Assembly (NCBI GenBank): GCA_021186555.1 | Contig: JAJKFL010000007.1 | Span: forward strand, 2,416,501 to 2,480,500 | Direction of reading: 5' to 3' | DNA from: Reticulitermes speratus | Lineage: Eukaryota; Arthropoda; Insecta; Blattodea; Rhinotermitidae | DNA length: 64,000 bases | Shown here: piece by piece, positions 34,378 through 46,600 of the stretch | Layout: each line of letters opens with the position of its first letter | How positions within the stretch are numbered: the stretch's first letter is position 1 | Notes under the pieces: model-generated | What the model was told of the DNA's origin: nothing | Databases searched by the model: none | Seen by the model: the letters and a program-made list of their open reading frames with translations, nothing else | Program-made: the position numbers and the translations under genes

Positions 34378-37300
34378 CAGTAGAACCTCGATTATCCTAA
34401 ATAAAGGGGGCGGACCCGATTTCGGATAAGCAAAATTCGGATAATTCGGATAATTCGGACTTGACGTGATAAGGTGCAATAAAATAACATTTATTCAGAA
34501 AAAATTTAGTAGTTAATTTGCAATCAACAGAGTGTACGATTATTTACGATACAATACAACACTACAAATCTGTACGATATTTACAGATACAATACAACAC
34601 TACAAACTGTACCAGTTTCGGTTACGAATACAACCACTACTACAACTTACGATATCAACAGAATACAATAAACATACAAACTGTACGTATTTACAGTAAC
34701 CAATACAAACTACAAATCGTACGATATTCACAGATACAATAAACACTACAACTGACGATATTCACAGATACAATACAACATACGAAACCTGTACGATAAA
34801 TTCCCGCGGAAATAACACTACAACTTTTTGCTTACGATATTCAAGTATACAAATTCAACACTACAATATTCGTTAAATTGACAGTGATTACAAACTACAC
34901 GTTACATGTAGTAATTTTAAGTACATATTTACAAACTACTAAACTGTAACGATTTATTTAAGATACAATCATCACTACAAACTGTACGATATTCACAGTA
35001 TACATACAACTATTCAAACCTACATGACTATTTCATGGATAACATACACTCTACAACACTTTAATATCACAATCAATACAAATCTACAAACTGTATCGAT
35101 ATTTACAGATACAATTACAACAACTAAAATGTACGATATCACAATCAAACGAACATGCAAACGTACGATATTTACATAGTAAACATATACAACACTACAA
35201 ACAGTAATATTTTACAGATACATATTACACACACAAACGTTCGATATTTACAGATAATTACAACACTACGAAACTGTAAGATAGTTACAAAGATAATATC
35301 AACACTACAAATGTACCGATATTCACATAGTGACATATACACACCTATACCCATTAACGTATATTCAATACAATACAAACACTACAAATTGTACGATATT
35401 CACATATACAATAAACACTACAAACTGTACAGATTATTTACAGATACAATTAAACTACATAACTGTACGATATTCACAGATGACAATATAACCTTACAAA
35501 CTACGATATTAGATACAATTACAAACTACAAACTGTACGATTTTAACAGATTAATTAGTAACAATAATTGTACGATATTCACAGATACATTACAACAGTA
35601 CAAACTGTACGATGATTTACAGATACAATACACACTTCAAACTGTACGATATTTACGATACAATACAACACTACAAACGTACCGATATTACAGTAACATA
35701 CCATTACAAACAAACTGTCATATATCAACAGTAACAATATAACCACTACTAAACTGTACGAATTCACAGATCATTACTCAACATCAAACATAGACGATAT
35801 CACAGATACAATACAACACTACAAACTGTACGATATTCACAGATACAATACAACACTACAAACTGTACGATATTTACAGATACAATACAACACTACAAAC
35901 TGTACGATATTCACAGATACAATACAACACTACAAACTGTACGATATTTACAGATACAATACAACACTACAAACTGTACGATATTTACAGATACAATACA
36001 ACACTACAAACTGTACGATATTCACAGATACAATACAACACTACAAACTGTACGATATTCACAGATACAATACAACACTACAAACTGTACGATATTCACA
36101 GATACAATACAACACTACAAACTGTACGATATTTACAGATACAATACAACACTACAAACTGTACGATATTTACAGATACAATACAACACTACAAACTGTA
36201 CGATATTCACAGATACAATACAACACTACAAACTGTACGATATTTACAGATACAATACAACACTACAAACTGTACGATATTCACAGATACAATACAACAC
36301 TACAAACTGTACGATATTTACAGATTACAATACAACACTACAAACTGTACGATATTCACAGATACAATACAACACTACAAACTGTACGATATTTACAGAT
36401 ACAATACAACACTACAAACTGTACGATATTTACAGATACAATACAACACTACAAACTGTACGATATTTACAGATACAATACAACACTACAAACTGTAAGA
36501 TATTTACAGATACAATACAACACTACAAACTGTACGATATTCACAGATTACAATACAACACTACAAACTGTACGATATTTACAGATACAATACAACACTA
36601 CAAATTGTACGATATTCACAGATACAATACAACACTACAAACTGTACGATATTTACAGATACAATACAACACTACAAACTGTACGATATTCACAGATACA
36701 ATATAACACTACAAACTACGATATTTACAGATACAATACAACACTACAAACTGTACGATATTTACAGATACAATACAACACTACAAATTGTACGATATTC
36801 ACAGATACAATACAACACTACAAACTGTACGATATTTACAGATACAATACAACACTACAAACTGTACGATATTTACAGATACAATACAACACTACAAACT
36901 GTACGATATTTACAGATACAATACAACACTACAAACTGTACGATATTCACAGATACAATACAACACTACAAACTGTACGATATTCACAGATACAATACAA
37001 CACTACAAACTGTACGATATTCACAGATACAATACAACACTACAAACTGTACGATATTCACAGATACAATACAACACTACAAACTGTACGATATTTACAG
37101 ATACAATACAAACACTACAAACTGTACGATATTCACAGATACAATACAACACTACAAACTGTACGATATTTACAGATACAATACAACACTACAAACTGTA
37201 CGATATTTACAGATACAATACAACACTACAAACTGTACGATATTCACAGATACAATACAACACTACAAACTGTACGATATTCACAGATACAATACAACAC

Positions 37301-37987
37301 TACAAACTGTACGATATTCACAGATACAATACAACACTACAAACTGTACGATATTTACAGATACAATACAACACTACAAACTGTACGATATTTACAGATA
37401 CAATACAACACTACAAACTGTACGATATTTACAGATACAATACAACACTACAAACTGTACGATATTCACAGATACAATACAACACTACAAACTGTACGAT
37501 ATTTACAGATACAATACAACACTACAAACTGTTACGATATTCAGATACAATACAACACTACAAACTGTACGATATTTACAGATACAATCAGCACTACAAA
37601 CTGTACGATATTTACAGATACAATACAACACTACAAACTGTACGATATTTACAGATACAATACAACACTACAAACTGTACGATATTTACAGATACAATAC
37701 AACACTACAAACTGTACGATATTTACAGATACAATACAACACAACAAACTGTACGATATTTACAGATACAATACAACACTACAAACTGTACGATATTTAC
37801 AGATACAATACAACACTACAAACTGTACGATATTTACAGATACAGTCAGCACACGTCAACTTTTGACAACAAACTGACGGGGAGAGGCTCAGAGGTGTCT
37901 CGCGGCGGGCACTTCGCGTAAAAAGAAAGTCGTTTCGGTTAACCCGAGTTTCGGTTAAGCGAAGTTCGGATAACCGAGGTTCTACTG
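34378..37987. mobile_element. pogo/Tigger-like element carrying a satellite array
   Basis: The ends are CAGTAGAACCTCGATTATCC (left) and the complement of CAGTAGAACCTCGGTTATCC (right), 19 of 20 identical, flanked by TA on both sides (34376-34377 and 37988-37989). Repeats of attcggataa and gtttcggtta lie just inside the ends, as in many pogo-group elements. There is no transposase. About 3.3 of its 3.6 kb is the 37-bp array. Confidence 0.8.
34536..37846. repeat. 37-bp minisatellite, about 90 copies
   Basis: Units are acgatatttacagatacaat plus acaacactacaaactgt, varying mainly at ttcac/tttac. From about 35800 to 37846 units are almost perfect. From 34536 to 35800 they are riddled with single-base indels. 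The frames of 377 and 195 codons come from the repeat and are not genes. Confidence 0.96.
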
Positions 37988-38134
37988 TACCATCATTTCA
38001 TATAAAATTGAAGATGTCAATGAAAGCAGTCAATCGCCACCTTCCAGGCTATGGTGGGGCAACCCAAGACATTGTAAGAGCCTCCATGAAGTCAACTTCG
38101 ACATTCTCAGCTTGAGACAGAAGACGACATAGAC

Positions 38135-38479
38135 CAGGGGTGGCCAAACTGCGGCTCGCGAGCCACATGCGGCTCTTTGACATATAATGTGCGGCTCGCG
38201 GAAATATGTTGGCTGAGCACCTTTTTGCATTACAATTCATATAAAAGGTAAATAAAAAATGTTCAAGCTGTATAATTATTTACCGGTATAAACTGAGAGT
38301 CCACTGGGTTAAAACGTAAGTTTAATGTTCATGGCGAGTAAATATATTTAAGAATTTTTGTAGCAAAATGTGCGTGTAACAATAAAAACGTGTGTGTATA
38401 TTTGTTCATGTCTTGTGGCTCTCAAACATCTGAACTTATCGTATGTGGCTCTTACGTTAAGCAAGTTTGGCCACCCCTG
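38135..38479. mobile_element. hAT-type miniature element with perfect 8-bp target duplication
   Basis: Terminal inverted repeats CAGGGGTGGCCAAACT and the complement AGTTTGGCCACCCCTG. acatagac occurs directly before (38127-38134) and after (38480-38487). The internal tgcggctcgcg and tgtggctct copies are subterminal repeats. Length is 345 bp, non-coding. Confidence 0.92.
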
Positions 38480-38487
38480 ACATAGAC

Positions 38488-39120
38488 CTCTTCCAGATGG
38501 TGTGGGTTGAAACCATAACCTTACCCTTCTTCCTACACACCCTTTACAGATCCACCAAATAAAATGAAATATTTAAACTGGCCTCACTCTGCAATGTGAC
38601 AATCAAGGTTGAGGCATATCAAACGTAAAACTTCCTCACACAGCGTTACAACTGCCAGAACTCTGGAAATAGGCAACCACACCTTACTTTCCTGATTACC
38701 ACTAGTAAACACTACACCAACACATGCACTTCCTATTAAAACATTAATAGTTTTAAAAAACCAAGCCCTACATATGTTTCGAGGGGCAACTAGCGTTCCA
38801 CAGTATAATCACGTTCAATAGGTTAACGGTAAGATGTGTGGGTGTTGTATAAAAAAAGTTAAAACAATAATGTTCGTTCTATTGTCCCCATTCACCCGGA
38901 TGTTTACATATATGGGCTGCAGTTGTTCCGCCCTGTTCCTCATTAATGTTTGTATGCATATGACTGCACGTTATAAAAGCACTGAATGTTTAACTAAGAA
39001 CAATATATCAATCATAATAATGTTAACAAGAATCATAATGCCCACGTTGTATTTTGTGGCTGCTGTTTATATTTATAATTTTAACATACTATATTGTACA
39101 TAAACGATTAATGTATCAGT
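38488..39120. other. no gene recognised
   Basis: AT-rich. A possible decayed left partner of the hairpin at 39127 lies at 38770-38805 (catatgtttcgaggggcaac). Confidence 0.4.
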
Positions 39121-39126
39121 ATATTT

Positions 39127-39195
39127 TATTCCTTGGTACTTGAATCTCCCTGAAGATGGCAATTTATTGCCAAAACGTGTAGGAGGGTACCAAAT
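39127..39195 (+). ncRNA. hammerhead-like motif with extended stem I
   Basis: The order is TTGGTAC, spacer, CTCC, CTGAAGA, a stem TGGCAA-TTTA-TTGCCA, AAAC, GTGTA, GGAG, GGTACCAA. Stem I therefore has an inner CTCC/GGAG helix, an internal loop and an outer TTGGTAC/GTACCAA helix, as in natural hammerheads with loop-loop contacts. The conserved GAAA has become AAAA and ACATGT has become ACGTGT, so this copy is probably inactive. Confidence 0.45.
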
Positions 39196-39714
39196 TATGT
39201 ATGACTTTTAATTCTGTTAAGCGCATATGTTAGTTGACATGAATGATTACAAGCCACTGTCTGTCGTATGGAGGTGGCCACTGTTACAGTGACTGCCCAA
39301 CGACACAACATCCTTCCTCGAAACCTTCTAGCTCCAACTGCAAACTTCAGCATGGAGTGAACACCGAACCTGCAAGCAACAGGAACTATAGCCATGTTAC
39401 GGAAAAGAAGTGTCACCTGCAATAAACATCAAAACCTCAGCTCAAAGGATGTTTACCTCCTCTTCCCATTACACCACTACAGAGACCTCCATTGCAGCTG
39501 CCCTGAAATCCATGCATAAGGACAGCAACAGACTCGACAACAGCCGTGCCTTGTAGAAGGGATGACGGGCTATCCATGCAGCAGAAACCTTAAGTGTCAG
39601 GTGAGGCAGTTCAGGCCTGTTGTGTCAACAGTTCATCCCAAGACTATATATTCAGGGTTGCAAATGTTGACAGCATAAAATGACGGGCGCAGTGGAGTTG
39701 CATCAGAGGATAAT
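39196..39714. other. no gene recognised
   Basis: No assignable frame before the endonuclease remnant. Confidence 0.45.
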
Positions 39715-40130
39715 ATGGTGACCAATACTAAAACTGTACTAAATCCTGTAAAACGAAATAGCTGTAACTTTCATAAGCCGTTCAAAGACCTCACATTCAA
39801 CGCAAATGTCATTGGCAGTCAACAACAACAGCTCAGTAAGCAGCTGCAAGAATTACACACAGATGTGGTTCTGCTCTCAGAGACACATCTGAAACCTCAT
39901 CAGAGGCTTCTTCTTCCAAAGTACCACTTGTATCAGACTGACCACTTCCCAGGCAGAAGAGGAGGAATTGCCATTGTAGTTATTGAAGGCCCTAATGAAG
40001 TTGTGACTGAAACGTTGAGCTCAGGTGGCATATCGCTCATGAAATGGCAATTTGTCTGCACCCACACAATTCGTCACACTGAGATTCCCGCATTACTAGA
40101 CAGCTGCGTTACAAACACATCTTCTGTCAA
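39715..40130 (+). pseudogene. non-LTR retrotransposon AP-type endonuclease fragment (jockey-like)
   Basis: The frame contains QQQQLSKQLQELHTDVVLLS then ETHLKPHQR and FPGRRGGIAIVV. This is the N-terminal part of the APE endonuclease of jockey/CR1-group ORF2, including the catalytic Glu of the SETHL motif. In an intact element it nicks target DNA to prime reverse transcription. After FPGRRGG the similarity fades and the downstream reverse transcriptase is absent. A SINE lies at its 3' side. Confidence 0.75.
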
Positions 40131-40180
40131 AATGTTGCATCCACACAAAAATTGCTTGTCCTTAAAAGTTCACCCTAGAA

Positions 40181-40424
40181 CAGGCCATGAAGGCCCAGAG
40201 GGGGAATAGAGGTATAGCTCTACTTTTTCTTTAACCTCGGCACTAGATGGGGGTGGGTGGTCAACGCCACTCCCCGGCCGCTTTACCCCCCGGCAATGAC
40301 CCGGTACCCATTGTACAGGAGGCTGGGTAGGCCCCAAGGCCGGTATGGCCGGTTGCTGAAAATCTCACCCCCACCATCCAGCCCTTAGCGTGTCGCTATA
40401 ACGACTATGCTATCCCGGCCCTTG
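40181..40424 (-). mobile_element. tRNA-derived SINE (family A)
   Basis: Minus-strand copy: the body at 40181-40360 (cccattgtacaggaggctgg) and the tRNA head at 40370-40423 (tcgctataacgactatgcta complements the A-box region). It overlaps the end of the endonuclease-remnant frame. Confidence 0.82.
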
Positions 40425-40773
40425 TCCTTATATTTTGGTAAAAACATAACATGCTTAATTGTTGGTCTATTGAGGATCAGTCAAGTCTTTTCTGTCTCCT
40501 GTAAAATTGTGTATTGGTGGGCTTTGACAAATTGTCGTTTCATGAGGAACATGTGATTACCACCGTCCACTTCATGACAAGGGTTACAGTAAAATGGATG
40601 GCACTCCATTAAAAAAAAAACACACACACACACACAAAATATAATATGCCCAATATGTAAATAATCATTTTCTTGAGGCTAAGTTTGATGGATGGCATCC
40701 CCGTAATGTGCATCCTTGAAAATATAGAGAGATAATAATGACATGTGGTTCTGATGATGGTCAGTATGACAAC

Positions 40774-40937
40774 TATGGTCTACTGGCATGTGATGTCATG
40801 TAGTCTGATGGTTATCAACATTTTGGAGGAATCTGCTGCTTCCATCTTAGGTTATCCTGAAGACTGAGGAAGCAGTTTCATATGAAATGTTGACGACTCT
40901 CTAGCCGACTACATGACATCATATGCCTGAAGACAAT
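40774..40937. repeat. near-perfectly abutting inverted repeat with hammerhead-like halves
   Basis: The complement of 40774-40855 aligns with 40856-40937: both contain CCT(A/G)AAGA, an AAATGTTGA stretch and GACTACATGACATCA(C/T)ATGCC. The two halves sit head to head with almost no spacer. The core boxes are degenerate (GAAAT instead of GAAAC). Confidence 0.6.
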
Positions 40938-42355
40938 CTTAACAAGATATGATGATTATTCCTAGGTTCCCGAATGCTTCCTTCTTTCCTCTTTCGTGGC
41001 AGATGATATGGGAAATCATACCGAATCCCGGTAGGATTAGAATGTAGACTTCGGGGAGTCCGAAGAATCAGAATTGGGTCACTATGAATGTATTTGTTCC
41101 TTTGAGGTTCAGACTAGCAGGGGTTATGAAAGAAATGTCATTAATTAACAAAGCAAATAATTGAGGCTGCTGAAAGTATTACATTTTCATGGGAAAAGGA
41201 ATTAAGGGACATAATGGTTTTGGAAGTATGAAACACTTCACAAATTGTAAGCAATTAATATGACATAAACAAAATATAATTTCATATTGTAACATTATGT
41301 GACATTTAACATGATATATGTTCTTTTGTCTCCTAATTCATTTCATAACATATAAAAGAACGGTGTCCTCTCCTTTGAAGGGTGAAAACAAAATGTATTG
41401 TCACATACAGAGTCATTCCTCACAGCAAGAAAACTCTTACTAGTAAAAATGCAGCTCAGTCACTCTTCAGGGGAAGAAAATTCAACGAAGTTTTCATGAC
41501 GTTTCAAGGACTACCAAACATAGTAGAAGGACTGTTTTATAATATTCACCTCAGTGATTCTACTTTCAAAGAAAATACAACTTATAATTGTAGTATAATT
41601 GTTGATAATGTTTGGTACTAAGTAAGAGTTAGATATAAAATGTAAATGTAATTAATAGCAGCCAAAGATTTTTAAAGCACAAATACTGTACATATTTCCA
41701 ACTTGCTGCCGAGTTTAAAGAATGCAACTTAAATAACTTACAGCAACATTCATTGTATGCCCACATATAGTCAAAGAACAGGTACTGTATATGTGCACTA
41801 TTATGAGCAAATCTTATTAGAATTTAATCACTGTACATACATTACAAAATTTACTGTTATGACTCCTTTAACCTGGTATTTAAAGCGATTCTATTCTCAT
41901 TGAAAAAAAAAAAAAAAAAAAAGAACAGTACTAGCAAGTGTACTCAAGTTCTGGAAAACTGTACAAATTATCTGGCCCCATTTTCTAGATCTGTATAACA
42001 AGAAACAGAGTATATGAAAATATCTGGACACAAATATTTTAGACAAGTAAAAATCATGTTTCGTTTTACTCTACGCAAGTACATTTTCTTCAGCTCCTAT
42101 TCCGAGACCAAGCACTGTGACTCTAACAAGGTGAGTTTCATTTTAGCAAGTCAGAGTATCATTTCAATATCAGACACTATATACAGAATCAGTTTCCACA
42201 CTATTATGTTACACACATTTACTGAAACTTGGCTTCATGCCATTCAGTACCTTACAATTTCTAATTATCACACAGCATTACATACAGTGCTCCCCTTCTG
42301 AATTATTATAAGGACACACAATACAAAGATTGTGAAATAAATATGGCCATTGTTA
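40938..42355. other. no gene recognised
   Basis: About 1.4 kb AT-rich with an A-tract at 41905-41922. Frames at 41382-41621 and 42014-42301 show no domain. Confidence 0.45.
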
Positions 42356-42377
42356 CAAAAATGTGAAGACCACACAT

Positions 42378-42378
<1 letters not shown>

Positions 42379-42416
<38 letters not shown>
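42379..42416. repeat. (TA)n/(AC)n microsatellite
   Basis: About 14 TA dinucleotides followed by a short AC tract. Confidence 0.9.
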
Positions 42417-43089
42417 CTTAAACATTTGTACTTTGAAAGTCTTTCAATACCAGTTTCTTACCGGGAAGTAAACTGTACAATCAATACAAGTCAGGGGACC
42501 GGTTACTCTCCGAAACACTCGACTCTTCTTCGGAGGGTCTGCTCCCAGACCTATACCTTCCACTCTACCAAAGATAATTCTCTGGTAATTGAACACTGGG
42601 CCCCTCCCCATGGTTTAAAGCTGACACTAAACTACATGCCCCTTTGCCAGCCATCATTCTCAAAATGGCCCTATCACTGGGAATAATAAAATCAACCCTA
42701 TGGGTACCACCCACGTCAGAAGAACCCACACCCTCGCACAGGTCGACAGTGAGCAGAAAGGTCATCACAGACCATACTTTGAGGCACTACACAGAAAATA
42801 ATAAGTACAGGCTAATATGGATGCTGCTTTTGGGTGATGTAATGGTGTGGCTGTGGGCTGTGTTGAGATGGAACTTGCCAGAGACTAGGAGATGGAAGTG
42901 CAAGGGACAGATGGTAAAGTACGTGTCTGGATATAGAAGGTCGGGCAAAACATGTTACAAATGTGTGAGAAGTTGGATTATGGAGTTGAAAGAGGAACTG
43001 TACAATACTGGATTAGCATTTGTGTGCTGGAAGTAAGAAGAGTCCAACTTGAGACAAATAACGAAGATAGTAAAAGATAGATGTAAGAT

Positions 43090-43475
43090 AAAATATTTTA
43101 GCAAAAATGTCAAAGAAAAGCTCATTAACACTACAACAAGAAAAACTTCTGTTGGGGTAAAATATATACAGAATGTTGTTCTAGGAAAGAATGAAGTACA
43201 TTACTGTGGTTGCTAGCAGAGGTGTGGAAGTTGGAAGGCATTAGAAGCAACACAGACAAAGGAAGATGCCCTTTATGTTTAAGTGAAGTGGATGTTAAAC
43301 ACATAATACTATACTGCTTATAAACTAGAAATTGGAGAATGAAATTTTTAAATGCAAAATGTTTAAATATAAAAAAGAGATAGCCTACAGGAAAATATTA
43401 AGATGTACTAATAAAGATCAGATAAGAAATTTAGGCAGATATTTAGACAAAAGTCAAATATATATGGTTTAATAA
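43090..43475 (+). pseudogene. non-LTR retrotransposon ORF2 C-terminal zinc-knuckle remnant
   Basis: Around 43261-43320 it reads GRCPLCLSEVDVKHIILYC, a CX2CX8HX4C knuckle like those at the end of ORF2 in R1/jockey-like elements. It is followed by RNWRMKFLNAK and, after a frame change, ILRCTNKDQIRNLGRYLDK. An in-frame stop follows the knuckle. The preceding frame at 42644-43036 is not clearly related. Confidence 0.65.
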
Positions 43476-43625
43476 GACAAGATAGGTGCACATATGTATC
43501 ACAAGTATCAAATGGTGATGGGCTACCACTGTAACAAACCGGTGTTAATCGGCAGATAGCCTCAAACACTGTAATAGCTGAACTCAAATGAATTATTATT
43601 CTTTCTATTACTACATCCTACGTGT

Positions 43626-46600
43626 TCATGGGCCCTTAGAATGACGATATTGCTTATTATTTTCACACAACACTGTCAGCCTTTTCTTTTCTAGTTTCTT
43701 CTTTGCTTCTAGTCGTTTCTTCTGTATTTCCTCTGGTGTACACTTGTGTGGTGAAGATTTTGGCACAGCACTGGCTGAAATGAACAACACAGTTGTTACT
43801 GGCTGGCTTTATGAACTACTTCACACATGTAAGTTCACAAACTATTCCAGAACAGAGAATACACAGTCTGCTCAGAACGCTCAGACTGCACAAACAACCT
43901 CCCTTTAAAATCATGTAACAGTCACATGAGATGATTGGACATGGTTTGGTAGACTGACTGGGTCCAGTTGCTGTTTTCCATTCAGTGTTAATGTGTTCTG
44001 TTGTTGCATAAAGACAATTATTTGATTTACAGAAACTCTGCATCAGTGACTTTCTTAATGGCTTTAATAAAGCAGCACATCTGTGTAAAACTTTGTCACA
44101 AAATGCGGCGATGAGGCATGATGCCGGTCAACAGCATCTGAATGGTACAAATATTTTAGTGACCAGAACTGTTGGAATCATTGCCGACGAAAAAAATCAA
44201 TGCAGTCAATGCCTTGGTGCATTAAGATCAGCAACTGACAATATGAAAAATGGTGGAAGATAAACAAATATTGTAAAAATCACGTTTCATAATTTTGACC
44301 AAAGATTTGGGCATGCTGTGTGTCCCTGGTAAATTCATTCAACCTCGCGTGGTTGAACAAAAAAAAAAAAGGGCCAACTGAACAGTTACATAGACCTTTG
44401 GCAACAAGCTAAAGTAAATGATTGCTTCATGAAATTTACTATTACTGGTGATACACGTACTGGTACTCAAAAAACACAAAGTCACTTCGAATTACATTAA
44501 TTCAATGATCATCCCCTTTGTAGTTCTGCACACATGCAACACAAACTTAGCACTAGATCAAAACTAATTTATTCTTCTCAGACCTCTTCTGAAACTTTTG
44601 CACATCATTCATTCATGGAAACGTTCATTCCACAAAGTCTGCAACATTATTCCTTCATAGCAACTCCAAACCTAAACATATGTATGTATGTATGTATGTA
44701 TGTATATATGTATGTCCATCTGTACATCCCCTGATTCAACTGGGCACATCCATGTGATGAAAAGCAACTTGACTCTTTTCCCCTACCACATTCTGTGATT
44801 CACATATGCACTTATGCATTAGTGGCAAATTGTCATGTATTACTTCTTCAACTATCAAAGAATATGTAACAATTATCGTATGCCCTTTCAGTACCATATG
44901 CCATCAAAGTAGCCCAGTCCGCAGTTCCCAAAGTCAAGTTTGAATAATTAAATATCTTAACTTAAAGTTGTGCTTATGTTAATGGCCACAACAATTACGT
45001 TAATATAAAGACAAATATATTATTTGTATAAAACATGTACACTTACTAGTTAAAGTGTGTCCAAGATGCTGCAGTGCGGCCTTACTGTATGTCTACTGTG
45101 CCTCTGATCCTCAGTATGTCTACTATATACATATCGATGACCTTGACATTTGTGCACGCTAGCACTTATACAGTTTACTGAAAAACCAGAAGCGCAGTTT
45201 TCATCTCTAGCGTATCTCACATTTCCAGATTTTATTCGTATGTAATACTTACGTGCGGGTGAATTAATGGTGGTGGAGGAACCTTGACAAACAATGTCAC
45301 TGTTCTTGACTGCACTAGTACTGTCTCCTTGCCACGTGACCAGCACTTTATTATTTACGAGTGGTACATCTTTGTTAAAATGTGGCTTGTTTAACTGAAC
45401 AGGTGCCACTGTGCTTGGCCGATTTGATAACTGTTGATTATTACAGATCCCAGAGGGAACTTTCAATTGAAATTGTATGTTATTGATTCGAGGTGCACAG
45501 GTTTCATTCCTTGCAGTCCCCTGATTCGCACACTTCAGTTCCCTCTTGTTGCTAATCTGATGACTTGGCTGATTGTTAACTGATGGCCTACGGATATAAG
45601 ATGATTGTCCTACAGCTAATTTCAATACATTCCCCTTTCTACAATCCACTTCTGTTATGTCGTCCACTTTTTGAAAGAACTGCTTACCACTTTCTGTGCC
45701 AGTTACCTTCCCTGCACCTTTCTTCTCAACAGTATGGCCCTGACTGAGCATTTTCATATCATCTTCTGACAAGTTTTGTATCACAGCATCAAAAGAGTCA
45801 TCAAATGTAATCTCACTGGCAGACGGAGACTTCAAACTGATTACTGCTGAGTCCGTGTTAGTTTTACCATCACGCAGTTGCACACTAGCACTTGAACTGT
45901 AAAGTGAAGAATGAAACTGGAAGCGTTCATCCTTAGAATATTTTGGTGTGCCGGATTTAATCCGCACATAGTACTTAGTTCCTACCTTTGGACTGTTTGG
46001 TTTCTTAATACTGTTACTATTATGTTTTAAACTTCTAACCGGCTTGCAAATTTCTGGACTTATAATTTTAGATCGTACAGAAATTGGATAATTGTTCTTG
46101 TAACCTGGTAATGGCACCTCTTTATTACCACTGCACACCACAGGTACATTTTTATTTAGCTTTTCTTCTATGTCTTGAGAGCATTGAAGCATAAACTCAT
46201 CTGCATCATCATCAAACAATGCAGTGAATGTCTCATCCTGATTCCCTTTTGACATATTCAACTCTGCACGACGTGTCAAATCACACTGCCCTTTCATCTT
46301 CTCTGCACTATTTACACACACTTCTTCATTCTGTGGTATGTCAACAGCCACCTCTTCGGTACTATTGGACATACTACCTTCTCCTTCCTTCGTGGTAAAA
46401 TTGACTGTCTCATCTATTTTTCTACTATTTTTCCCACAACTTTCATCACACGAACTGTGGTGTGTTGTGTTAGCATCCTGATCTGTTGGTAAAAGTATGA
46501 AAAAATGTTTTTAATTAATATTCACTGGTATATCCTTCTGGTATATGATAATGTCAGTTAATAAAGACTTGGGGAGTGTTACACAACTCAGAAACATGGA

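Noticed and set aside
36788-37921. 377-codon frame rich in YDIHRYNTTLQ
   Set aside because: It is the 37-bp array read through a 37-residue cycle (111 nt); the terminal part enters the pogo-like transposon end.
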